From Paenibacillus_T sp033239625 (GTDB taxonomy: Bacteria > Bacillota > Bacilli > Paenibacillales > Paenibacillaceae): 64,000 nucleotides of DNA. Below are positions 7,305-14,807 of the stretch, in pieces (position 1 is the first letter of the stretch; each line of letters opens with the position of its first letter). Below the pieces are notes generated by a model, which did not search any database, was not told the origin of the DNA, and saw only the letters and a list, made by a program, of their open reading frames with translations. The position numbers and the translations under genes were made by a program. The stretch is from assembly GCF_033239625.1 (NCBI RefSeq), contig NZ_BTCK01000004.1, forward strand, positions 124,001 to 188,000, read 5' to 3'.

Positions 7305-8820
7305 GACTGCTTCCTCCTCCCTGCTTGCGCTGAGCAACCAGCGCTTCCATGCGAGCTTTCAATGCTGGATCTAATGCCGTTCCCTCTGAACGCGTCTCCT
7401 TCTGGATGGTCGGCCAGCGATCGCGGAACGACTGCTTCGGCAAACTTGGCGTTACGCGATACGTATTCCAGCCTTTCAATGGGCCGAGCTTAATGCGAAT
7501 GCCGCCATCTCTCTCCACCAGCTTCTGACCGAGTTGACCGAGACGGATCACACCGCGCATCCGCTTCGAGCCGCCCAATAGCGTAGAGAAGCCTTTCATG
7601 CCGACCTTCTCAACGAGGTTGCCGTTCCCGCTTTCCACTTTCCGTCTGCGCAAGTAGACGAGCATATCGTGCAGCGGAATTTTGACCGGACAAGCTTCAT
7701 AACACGCACCGCATAAGCTCGACGCATTCGCGATGTCGTCCCACTGCGATTCGTCCTTCTTGAGTGCAGGCGTCAGAACCGCACCGATTGGACCGCTGTA
7801 CGTTCCGCCATATGCGTGACCGCCGATATGACGGTATACCGGACATGCGTTCAAGCAAGCGCCACATCGAATGCAGTTGAGCAGCTCTTGGAATTCCGGA
7901 TCGCCCAGCTGATTGGAACGCCCGTTATCCACGATAATAATGTGCATTTCGTCTGGACCGTCTGCGTCTGCGCTGCGCCGTGGACCCGTAATGCCTGACA
8001 TGTAGACCGTCAGCTTCTGCCCTGTCGCAGAACGCGGCAGCAGCGTCGCCATGACTTCAAGGTCTTCGAACGATGGGATGATCCGTTCCATGCCCATCAG
8101 CGTAATTTGTGTTTTCGGTAAAGTTGAAACCATACGCGCGTTGCCTTCATTCTCGAACAAGACCATGGATCCAGTCTCTGCGATAGCGAAGTTACAGCCC
8201 GTCATGCCGATGTCTGCTTCAAGAAACTTCTCGCGAAGCTTCTTGCGGACGAAGCCGGCCAGAATCTGCGTATCCGGCGCCAGCGTCTCGCCCGCTTCTG
8301 CCGACAGCAGATCTGCGATCTGGTAACGGTTCTTATGGATAGCCGGAATTATAATATGCGACGGCGTCTCGCCCGCTAGTTGGATGATGTATTCGCCAAG
8401 GTCAGTCTCGATCGCATCAACACCGATTTGCTCAAGCGCATGGTTCAAATGAAGCTCTTCCGTAACCATCGACTTCGATTTAACGACCGACTTCGCTTGC
8501 TTGCGTTCGGCAATAGCCAGTGCGATTTTAACCGCTTCCACATCCGTCTCGGCAAAATGCACATTCACGCCATTAGCGCGCGCATTGTCTGCAAACAAAT
8601 TCAAATAATAATCAAGGTGAGCGATCGTATGAAGACGGATTTGTCTGCCTCGCTCGCGCCAGTCGTCCCAATTGCCATGCTCTTCAGATGCCGCCTTCTT
8701 GCCGGAACGCAGACGCTCCGTCGTGAATTTGACCGCTTTGCGCAGGAACTCATCGTTCAGCGCCAGACCTGCCCGTTCCTTGACGGTTGAAGGTTTCGTG
8801 CTAGTATTCGAGGAACTCAT
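7288..8820 (-). CDS. lutB: Lactate utilization iron-sulfur protein B
   Basis: This 510-residue protein starts 2 bases after the lutA stop, with AGGGGTG as its binding site. It has an N-terminal LUD domain (GNWDDWRERGRQIRLHTI; TGCNFAIAETGSMVLFENEGN) and two 4Fe-4S motifs: CIRCGACLNACPVY near residue 318 and CGACYEACPVKIP near residue 371. These cysteine sets are complete, so it should carry two clusters and pass electrons within the LutABC complex. Length and layout match B. subtilis LutB. Tight spacing with lutA and overlap with lutC indicate translational coupling. Confidence 0.95.
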   Translation of the reverse strand: MSSSNTSTKPSTVKERAGLALNDEFLRKAVKFTTERLRSGKKAASEEHGNWDDWRERGRQIRLHTIAHLDYYLNLFADNARANGVNVHFAETDVEAVKIALAIAERKQAKSVVKSKSMVTEELHLNHALEQIGVDAIETDLGEYIIQLAGETPSHIIIPAIHKNRYQIADLLSAEAGETLAPDTQILAGFVRKKLREKFLEADIGMTGCNFAIAETGSMVLFENEGNARMVSTLPKTQITLMGMERIIPSFEDLEVMATLLPRSATGQKLTVYMSGITGPRRSADADGPDEMHIIIVDNGRSNQLGDPEFQELLNCIRCGACLNACPVYRHIGGHAYGGTYSGPIGAVLTPALKKDESQWDDIANASSLCGACYEACPVKIPLHDMLVYLRRRKVESGNGNLVEKVGMKGFSTLLGGSKRMRGVIRLGQLGQKLVERDGGIRIKLGPLKGWNTYRVTPSLPKQSFRDRWPTIQKETRSEGTALDPALKARMEALVAQRKQGGGSSHGGHA

Positions 8821-8822
8821 CG

Positions 8823-9545
8823 TTATTTCACCCCTTCGTAGAGCAGTTCGGCCAAGTGCATGACGCGCACTGGTTTATCCCGGTATCGCAAATTGCCGGC
8901 AATGTTCATCATGCATGCCATGTCGAGTCCGACCAGCACTTCCGCTTCCGTCTCCAGCACATGGTCGACCTTCTCCGTCACCATCGCACCCGAGATATCG
9001 GCCATTTTCACCGCAAACGTACCGCCGAACCCACAGCAATCTTCTGCAAAAGGAAGCGGAACGAGCTCCAGTCCCTTGACCTGCTTCATGAGCGCAATCG
9101 GTTCTTCCTTCACACCGAGCAGCCGCGAGCCATGGCATGACGGATGGTACGTTACTTTGTGCGGGAATGATGCGCCTACGTCGGTCACGCCGAGCACTTT
9201 AACGAGGAACTGCGTGAACTCGTAGCTCTTGGCCTGCAGCTTATTGGCCCGCTCCAGCATAACGGGATCTTTCTCGAACAGCTTCGGATAGTGATGAATC
9301 ATTCCGATGCAAGAGCCTGACGGCGCGATTACGAAATCGCTGTCTTCGAATGCTTCGATTAGGGTAGTCGCCGTTTTGCGTGCGTCGTCCCAGTAGCCGC
9401 TGTTGAAAGCGGGCTGTCCGCAGCACGTTTGCACGGATGGGAACTCCAGCTGTACGCCATAACGCGCAAGCAGCCGCACCATCGCCTCCCCGACCCGAGG
9501 GTAGATGGCGTCGCTAAGACAAGTGATGAATAAGGACACTTTCAT
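8823..9545 (-). CDS. lutA: Lactate utilization protein A (CCG-domain Fe-S protein)
   Basis: The ATG at 9545 has GAGGTG 9 bases upstream and is preferred to a start 27 bases earlier. The 240-residue product has two cysteine-rich CCG domains: VQTCCGQPAFNSG near residue 40 and EDCCGFGGTFAVK near residue 171, preceded by YHPSCHGSR. These are the ligands of unusual 4Fe-4S clusters in the heterodisulfide-reductase/GlpC/LutA group. It is the first gene of lutABCR; the promoter lies in the long AT-rich region to its right. Confidence 0.93.
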   Translation of the reverse strand: MKVSLFITCLSDAIYPRVGEAMVRLLARYGVQLEFPSVQTCCGQPAFNSGYWDDARKTATTLIEAFEDSDFVIAPSGSCIGMIHHYPKLFEKDPVMLERANKLQAKSYEFTQFLVKVLGVTDVGASFPHKVTYHPSCHGSRLLGVKEEPIALMKQVKGLELVPLPFAEDCCGFGGTFAVKMADISGAMVTEKVDHVLETEAEVLVGLDMACMMNIAGNLRYRDKPVRVMHLAELLYEGVK

Positions 9546-9849
9546 GATGGGGAACACCTCGTTTTGCCGCAAACCGCGGCAGTTTGATGGATAGAGCGTT
9601 GATCAAGAGATAAATAGTTAAACATAGTTAAAAATTGATAATGATAGATTAAAATAGATAAAAAATAATGATAGATGAGATAACTACATGTAATGGTCAA
9701 AACTTATGATATCAGGTTGTCAGACAAGTTGGAAGTGAAAAAACCTATATTTTGTCCGCCTGCCTGTTGAACGTATGCGTTTTCAACATTTGGTGTGATG
9801 ATCTGTGAAATTGCTGGAATTGAGGGTGCGATTCGCCGCCTTAGGCTTG
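9546..9849. other. Non-coding lut promoter region
   Basis: No gene is supported here. The part nearest lutA is very AT-rich and holds a 12-bp direct repeat, ATAATGATAGAT, at 9638-9649 and 9665-9676. Farther out lies the perfect 11-bp dyad TTGTCAGACAA. The tandem hairpin array begins at its right end. Confidence 0.6.
9717..9727. promoter_or_regulatory. Candidate LutR operator upstream of lutA
   Basis: TTGTCAGACAA is a perfect 5+1+5 palindrome and fits the FadR-subfamily GntR consensus TNGTNNNACNA exactly. It is 172 bases upstream of the lutA start, in the same operon as the GntR gene. The assignment is inference from the consensus and the context. Confidence 0.45.
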
Positions 9850-10178
9850 GTGCTTTATGCACCATATTGGTAGAACAGGCTAGTCTGACTCACTAATATG
9901 GTGCATTTCTGCACCATTTAGTGATGTTTGCGAGTTTGGTGCCTCACGTAGTGCATTTCTGCACCATATTGTTGAGTTTTGTGAGTGCGACACTCCATAT
10001 AGTGCATTTCTGCACCATATCAGTGATATTTTAGGGTTTGGCGTCTCACGTGGTGCATTTCTGCACCATATTGTTGAGTTTCGCGAGTATGCCTCTTCAT
10101 ATGGTGCATCTCTGCACCATATTAGTGATCTTTACGAGTTTGGCGCCTCACGTAGTGCATTTCTGCAACATATTGCTA
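9850..10178. repeat. Seven-unit 51-bp tandem array of hairpin repeats
   Basis: The core GTGCATTTCTGCA (or a close variant) starts at 9850, 9901, 9951, 10002, 10053, 10104 and 10155, a spacing of 51, 50, 51, 51, 51 and 51 bases. Each core lies in a short inverted repeat, ATGGTGCA-TTTC-TGCACCAT at its best. The sequence between cores alternates: one type has GTGATNTTT..GAGTTTGGYGCCTCACGT, the other has GTTGAGTTT..GAGT..CTTCATAT. The true period is therefore about 102 bp made of two diverged monomers. The first unit (9850) is the most diverged. The intervals are related to each other, so it is not a CRISPR array. The array ends just past the 3' end of the DeoR gene at 10203. Confidence 0.9.
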
Positions 10179-10202
10179 ATGTTTTACGTGTTTGACACGC
10201 AC

Positions 10203-10970
10203 CTACACCGTCAGTACGTTAATGCCAAGTTCGGTAAGCTTGTCTGCCGTTTCCCGGGAAATGCGGCGATCTGTCACGACCGTATCTACTCGCGAGAGGT
10301 CCGCAACATGCGTGAACGATGTAACGCCGAACTTGCTGGAGTCAGCCAGCAGATAGACGCGATCCGCGATGCCAATCATCTGCTGCTTCAAACGCGCCTG
10401 CAGCTCGTTCGATTCGCTGATGCCGCGCTCGAGGTGAACGCCTTTGCCCGACAAGAATAGTTTGTCTACATAATAAGTTTCAAGCGACCGCTCAGCGAGC
10501 GGCCCGACAAAAGACAACGAGTTGTTCGCCAGCTTGCCGCCAGTCACGATAACTTCGATTTTCTCTTTCGAACTGAGCTCCGTCGCTACCTTAATGGAGT
10601 TAGTCAACACGGTCAGCGGGATATCCGGCAAGCGCGCTGCCATGTACCAGGCTGTCGTGCTCGCATCCAGCAGAATACGATCCTTAGGCTCAATGAAGCG
10701 AACTGCTTCGTCCGCGATGCGCCGCTTCTCTTCCGCGTTCGTAATCTCGCGCTGCGTATATGGAATTTCGGGTTGAGACGCCCCCTCCTGCTTCACGCTT
10801 ACCGCGCCGCCATGGGAGCGGCGAAGACGTCCCTCCGACTCCAACCGATCCAAATCCCGGCGAATCGTTTCTTCTGTAACGCCGCACTGGACGCTCAGTT
10901 CCGTCACTCGCACGCTGCCTTTCTCTTGCACCAGTCGGACAATCATCTCGTAGCGTTCGGCTGCCAGCAT
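10203..10970 (-). CDS. DeoR/GlpR-family transcriptional regulator
   Basis: This 255-residue protein starts at an ATG with AAGGAGA upstream. The DeoR helix-turn-helix is at residues 5-57 (RVTELSVQCGVTEETIRRDLDRLESEGRLRRSHGGAV). It is followed by the DeoR C-terminal sensor domain with ILLDASTTAWYMA, LTVLTNSIKVA, VTGGKLANNSLSFVGP and SKFGVTSFTHVADL, the region that binds a phosphorylated sugar. It is 85 bp downstream of the ASRT-family gene on the same strand and could be co-transcribed with it. The target and effector are unknown. A second DeoR protein at 36.7 kb belongs to the kdu operon. Confidence 0.9.
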   Translation of the reverse strand: MLAAERYEMIVRLVQEKGSVRVTELSVQCGVTEETIRRDLDRLESEGRLRRSHGGAVSVKQEGASQPEIPYTQREITNAEEKRRIADEAVRFIEPKDRILLDASTTAWYMAARLPDIPLTVLTNSIKVATELSSKEKIEVIVTGGKLANNSLSFVGPLAERSLETYYVDKLFLSGKGVHLERGISESNELQARLKQQMIGIADRVYLLADSSKFGVTSFTHVADLSRVDTVVTDRRISRETADKLTELGINVLTV

Positions 10971-11055
10971 TGTTCGCGTCTCCTTCCCTACTCTTTGGTC
11001 ATTAGTTCCAATACTCTATTGTGCCTGAAATCTTTGTAATGCGTCAACCCGCATA

Positions 11056-11427
11056 CTATCGAATCGGATGCCCAAGTACCGACATGAGCGCATTCTCTGC
11101 TTGTGTAGAGTCTAGACGACTATACTGCACGATAACCGGAACATCGCTAGTTACTTCAATTGCGTATGGTACACCCTTCGGAATCGATTCTCCGTCTACT
11201 GACAGCAGCGCTGTTCGAATATGCTTCGTCCGTCTGCCTGGCACTACATACTCAATATGTTCAATCGGATCGCGGTCTTCAAAATAAATCGTAAACGCCA
11301 GCTTCGCCGCTTCCGTCCCGCAGTTAAGCACGCAAACGGATTCATGACTCTCGAGCTCGCCTGAACTCGTCGGCGGAATGTAACCGTCCGGAATAATCCA
11401 ATGTGTTGCTCCGATTGCTTGTGACAT
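11056..11427 (-). CDS. ASRT-family protein (sensory rhodopsin transducer-like, PF07100)
   Basis: The 123-residue protein starts after GAGGAGGATGCGCG. Recognisable family segments are GATHWIIPDGYIPP, HESVCVLNCG, FTIYFEDRDPIEHI, VPGRRTKHIRT and VIVQYSRLDSTQAENALMS. The family is named for the soluble partner of Anabaena sensory rhodopsin, but most members occur without any rhodopsin. It has been proposed to bind sugar-like ligands in a beta-sandwich. No rhodopsin gene is present in the window. Pairing with a DeoR regulator in a sugar-catabolic neighbourhood agrees with a carbohydrate-linked role, but this is inference. Confidence 0.85.
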   Translation of the reverse strand: MSQAIGATHWIIPDGYIPPTSSGELESHESVCVLNCGTEAAKLAFTIYFEDRDPIEHIEYVVPGRRTKHIRTALLSVDGESIPKGVPYAIEVTSDVPVIVQYSRLDSTQAENALMSVLGHPIR

Positions 11428-11672
11428 CGCGCATCCTCCTCAACATCTTGTCCGAATTTGTTTGATTAAGTCCGTTTATCTGTATTTTAAAGCATTTGAT
11501 TGCATTTGAATAGTGCCGAAATGGACAAAATCAAAAACCAAATACATCTATCATTACAAATCCAGGATGAAAGACTGCGTTTCAGAACTTACTTGTGCCA
11601 AAACAAAGAAAGCCGCCGAACAAGTCAGCCCTTATGACTTGCAAGACAGCCCTTATAATCCTTGTTCCATAC

Positions 11673-12107
11673 TTAATCTTTAACGTTCTCAATCATTTCA
11701 ATCCCATTATCCGGCTTACGCACTGCGTAGACGCCTCTCGTAAGTCTGAAATAGGTGACCGTTATCGTTTCCTCCAACTCGATCTTTGTAAACGTATCAT
11801 CGAACTGTTCGTTCATACGGAATGTACGAAGATGCTCCTCGCCAACGGGCCGAATACGGAACTTCCACCCATTCGTGATTTTAAGCTTCTCAACCAGCGT
11901 GCCTTCAATGGTAATATGGTCTTCCCTGATTAGGTCGGATAAGATACAGACAATGACAACAACAAGCGCTGGCAAAGTTGCAAAGATCGGGAATGAAATC
12001 CACTTCGGCTGATCTTGTTTATTGCTAGCAATAAACAAGATCGTCGCCAATACCAACATGACCGAGCTGCTCGCCAAATGAGTCGTAAGCTGCTTTACCG
12101 TCGACAT
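11673..12107 (-). CDS. Small membrane protein of unknown function
   Basis: A 144-residue product read from the ATG at 12107; in-frame GTG codons at 12125 and 12128 have a poorly placed site, so the start is uncertain. Two hydrophobic segments lie near the N-terminus (LASSSVMLVLATILFIA and FPIFATLPALVVVIVCIL). A charged soluble C-terminal part of about 85 residues follows, with ITIEGTLVEKLKI and ETITVTYFRLTRGVYAV. I do not recognise the family; the soluble part reads like a small beta-rich domain. It stands alone between the ASRT gene and the mannan operon. Confidence 0.6.
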   Translation of the reverse strand: MSTVKQLTTHLASSSVMLVLATILFIASNKQDQPKWISFPIFATLPALVVVIVCILSDLIREDHITIEGTLVEKLKITNGWKFRIRPVGEEHLRTFRMNEQFDDTFTKIELEETITVTYFRLTRGVYAVRKPDNGIEMIENVKD

Positions 12108-12429
12108 CTTCGAAATAACCACCACTCCCTTTTATGAAAATAATCCCAAACATTCCATATGACAACTAATACGCGATATTAACCTTAAAAGTTGCGTTAG
12201 AATGATTTGCTGCGAGCCAGCCTCATGCGCCGTTCCTCGTTTTCCACCACCCTATAACAACCAAACGTTATCCTAATATTTTTAGCAAAATAATAACGAA
12301 TCAAATATCACTCACTAAATCTCATCTTCTCTGATAGAATCAACACATCACTCAATTCCCTACATGTTTAGCATTGGGGTAGGAAAAACTCGTTGTAAAA
12401 TTAGGCAAAATCACACAAAAACCTCACCT

Positions 12430-12443
12430 TAAAAACGCTTGCA
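12430..12443. promoter_or_regulatory. Candidate cre site upstream of the mannan operon
   Basis: Read on the minus strand, TGCAAGCGTTTTTA matches TGNAANCGNWNNCA at all fixed positions but one. It lies 107 bases upstream of the GH113 start. Carbon catabolite control would be expected for a mannan operon, but the site is a consensus match only. Confidence 0.45.
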
Positions 12444-12478
12444 AACCACCTAACAAACCATTAACATATCGTTAGAAG

Positions 12479-12500
12479 TTGTTATTGTTTAACATAACAA
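12479..12500. promoter_or_regulatory. Dyad TTGTTA-N10-TAACAA, possible operator
   Basis: A 6-bp perfect inverted repeat with a 10-base spacer lies 50 bases before the first gene of the mannan operon, where a repressor would block transcription. The cognate regulator is unknown. Confidence 0.3.
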
Positions 12501-12549
12501 ACGAACAAATTAACAATTCGATACTAGTTGCGAATCGAGGAGCGTGCAT

Positions 12550-13527
12550 ATGACGAATTGGAACGAACAAACGTACATCGCAGGCATGACGTGGGGTTGG
12601 ACGGGAATTCGCGGCACTTGGACGACGAAGGAGGCCGATCGATCGATGGCGCTCATGAAAGAGCGGCTCGCCATCAACTGGACGGCAGTTACATTCGCAG
12701 CGCTGCAGGCAACCCCACAATCGACGACCATTCCATTCGCTGAAGCGCCTACCGTAACCGAAGAAGAAGTTCGGCATGCCATTGCCGAAGCGAAGCGCAA
12801 TGGGCTGAACGTCTGTTTAAAGCCCGTCGTTAACTGCGTCGACGGAACTTGGCGAGCGCATATTAATTTCTTCGACTATGATGTGCCTTGTGAGCCGAAG
12901 TGGTCGGACTGGTTCGCCTCGTATACCTCATTCATCCTCCATTACGCAAGAGTGGCCGAGGAAACCGGATGCGAGATGCTGTGCATCGGCTGCGAAATGG
13001 TTCAAACCGACCGTCGTGAAGCAGAGTGGCGCCAGCTCATTCGCGAAGTGCGGAACGTATACAGCGGCATCGTGACTTATAACTGTGACAAATATCAAGA
13101 GGACCGCGTGCAGTGGTGGGACGCCGTTGACGTCATCTCATCAAGCGGCTATTACCCCGTTGGCGACTGGGAAGTGCAGCTGGACCGCGTCGAGAAAGTC
13201 GTGCAGCGGTTTAATAAACCGTTCTTCTTCATGGAGGCGGGCTGCCCAAGCCGACGCGGCTCGGAGCTGCTGCCCAACGATTGGGGCTTTCAGGGAGAGA
13301 CGGACGGTACGGCGCAATTAGAATTTTATGAAGCGATGTTCGGCAGCAGCGACCAACGACCGTGGGTACAGGGCTTCATGCTGTGGGACTGGCCTTCTAC
13401 TCTATATCCGGAAGAGCAAGCTGCAAGCAACAATGACTATTGCATGTTCGGCAAACCAGCGGAGGCATACATTCGCAATTATTATTCAAGCAAATTAGCA
13501 CAGCCGAATTACAGCAGCAGCAATTAA
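12550..13527 (+). CDS. GH113 family beta-1,4-mannanase, cytoplasmic
   Basis: The ATG at 12550 follows GAGGAG by 7 bases. The 325-residue TIM-barrel protein resembles GH113 endo-beta-1,4-mannanases: GMTWGWTGIRGTW at the start, VCLKPVVNCVDGTWRA, CIGCEMVQ with the likely acid/base Glu near residue 147, and FFMEAGCPSRRG with the likely nucleophile Glu near residue 229. There is no signal peptide, so it should act on short manno-oligosaccharides inside the cell. It is followed 18 bases later by the epimerase and then the GH130 phosphorylase. That order explains a route from mannobiose to mannose-1-phosphate and glucose. The family call is good; exact substrate length preference is not visible. Confidence 0.85.
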   Translation: MTNWNEQTYIAGMTWGWTGIRGTWTTKEADRSMALMKERLAINWTAVTFAALQATPQSTTIPFAEAPTVTEEEVRHAIAEAKRNGLNVCLKPVVNCVDGTWRAHINFFDYDVPCEPKWSDWFASYTSFILHYARVAEETGCEMLCIGCEMVQTDRREAEWRQLIREVRNVYSGIVTYNCDKYQEDRVQWWDAVDVISSSGYYPVGDWEVQLDRVEKVVQRFNKPFFFMEAGCPSRRGSELLPNDWGFQGETDGTAQLEFYEAMFGSSDQRPWVQGFMLWDWPSTLYPEEQAASNNDYCMFGKPAEAYIRNYYSSKLAQPNYSSSN

Positions 13528-13545
13528 TTGAAGGGAGGAATCGAC

Positions 13546-14790
13546 GTGACGAACAATACGGAGTTAAGCACTTGGTTAGAAGCGTGGAGGCACGATATTC
13601 ACGATGAGCTGACGAACAATATTTTGGCCTATTGGACGAATCATACGATCGATCATGTAAACGGCGGCTTCGTAGGCGCAATTAATGATGCCAATGAAAT
13701 CGTACCCGGCGCTGACAAAAGCCTCGTGCTCAACACGCGCATTCTCTGGACTTTCTCGACGGCTTATCGGCTGCTCAAGGATGAATCGCATCTTCGCATC
13801 GCAGATCGAGCTTACGATTATATCGTCGAACATTTCGTCGATGCTGAGCACGGTGGATTGTATTGGATGGCAGATGCGCTTGGAGCGCCAGCTCAAACTC
13901 AGAAAATCGTATACGGCCAAGCTTTCTCCGTTTATGCGTTCTCCGAATATTATCGAGCTGCCGGCAAGCAAGAGGCGCTTGATCATGCGATTCGGCTCTA
14001 CGAGCTGCTTGAGTCGCACAGCTATGATAAGGAAAACGGCGGTTATTTCGAGTCGCATACACGCGATTGGCTGCCGAACAGCATCTCCGAACTAAGCAGC
14101 AATACGCTGCGGGAGTCGAAATCGATGAATACGCATCTGCACGTGCTCGAAGCCTATACCAACCTCTATCGAGCGTGGCCTTCCGAGAAACTTCGACAGT
14201 CGCAAAGCGAGCTTCTCGCTAAGACGTTACAGCATATCGTCGATCAGGAGTCCGGTCACTTCAAGCTATTTTTCGATGAGCGGTGGAACAGCTTATCCGG
14301 CCATATCTCGTATGGCCATGACATTGAAGGAAGCTGGCTCATTGCGGAAGCGGCTGAAGTGCTCGGGGAGCCTGAGTTAGCTGCCATCGCGAACGCTTCA
14401 GCCATTCGGATGGCGGAAGCGGTACTGCTCGAAGGTGTTGATGCGGACGGCGGCATTCTGAATGAAGCAGACGCCTCCGGCATTATAGACAGCAACAAAG
14501 ACTGGTGGCCGCAAGCGGAAGCGGTCGTTGGTTTCTTCAACGCTTATGAGCTGACAGGTGACTCTCGTTACCTCGATGCAGCACGCGCATCATGGGGTTT
14601 TACCGATCGCTTCATCATCGATCATAAGGATGGCGAGTGGCACTGGAGCGTAACGCGTGAAGGCGTCCCTACAACGGGAAAAGGCAAAGTGAATGCATGG
14701 AAATGTCCTTATCATAACAGCCGCGCCTGCTTCGAAATGCTGGAACGAATAGAACGAACGCTTGCCCATTCTGCGGCAGTCCATGAATGA
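13546..14790 (+). CDS. AGE-family epimerase, probable cellobiose/mannobiose 2-epimerase
   Basis: It starts with GTG at 13546, preceded by AAGGGAGGA and 6 bases of spacing. The 414-residue alpha/alpha-barrel protein has the key pieces of cellobiose 2-epimerases: MNTHLHVLEAYTNLYR near residue 195, SYGHDIEGSWL near residue 254 (catalytic His and Glu) and KCPYHNSRACFEM near residue 388 (second catalytic His). In known mannan operons this enzyme converts beta-1,4-mannobiose to mannosyl-glucose, the substrate of the GH130 phosphorylase. Its position between GH113 and GH130 supports that reaction. N-acylglucosamine 2-epimerase activity is less likely in this context. Confidence 0.9.
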   Translation: MTNNTELSTWLEAWRHDIHDELTNNILAYWTNHTIDHVNGGFVGAINDANEIVPGADKSLVLNTRILWTFSTAYRLLKDESHLRIADRAYDYIVEHFVDAEHGGLYWMADALGAPAQTQKIVYGQAFSVYAFSEYYRAAGKQEALDHAIRLYELLESHSYDKENGGYFESHTRDWLPNSISELSSNTLRESKSMNTHLHVLEAYTNLYRAWPSEKLRQSQSELLAKTLQHIVDQESGHFKLFFDERWNSLSGHISYGHDIEGSWLIAEAAEVLGEPELAAIANASAIRMAEAVLLEGVDADGGILNEADASGIIDSNKDWWPQAEAVVGFFNAYELTGDSRYLDAARASWGFTDRFIIDHKDGEWHWSVTREGVPTTGKGKVNAWKCPYHNSRACFEMLERIERTLAHSAAVHE

Positions 14791-14807
14791 ATAGGAGGCT
14801 CATTGCC

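Larger units (their letters stand above)
12108..12549. other. Promoter region of the mannan operon
   Basis: 442 bp with no supportable gene, AT-rich throughout. It holds a cre-like site (12430-12443) and a dyad TTGTTA-N10-TAACAA (12479-12500) close to the start of the GH113 gene. Either could carry control by CcpA or by a LacI-type regulator, but no such regulator gene is in the window. Confidence 0.5.

Noticed and set aside
6519..7493. 324-codon plus-strand frame opposite lutR and lutC
   Set aside because: It is a shadow of conserved minus-strand genes and has no ribosome binding site or recognisable domain.
9850..10178. CRISPR-like array
   Set aside because: The intervals between the repeated cores are related to each other and alternate in two types, so they are not unique spacers. 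No cas genes are near.
10038..10460. Open frame of 140 codons on the plus strand, starting in the tandem repeats
   Set aside because: It is open mainly because the 51-bp period is a multiple of 3, has no ribosome binding site, and continues antisense through the DeoR gene.
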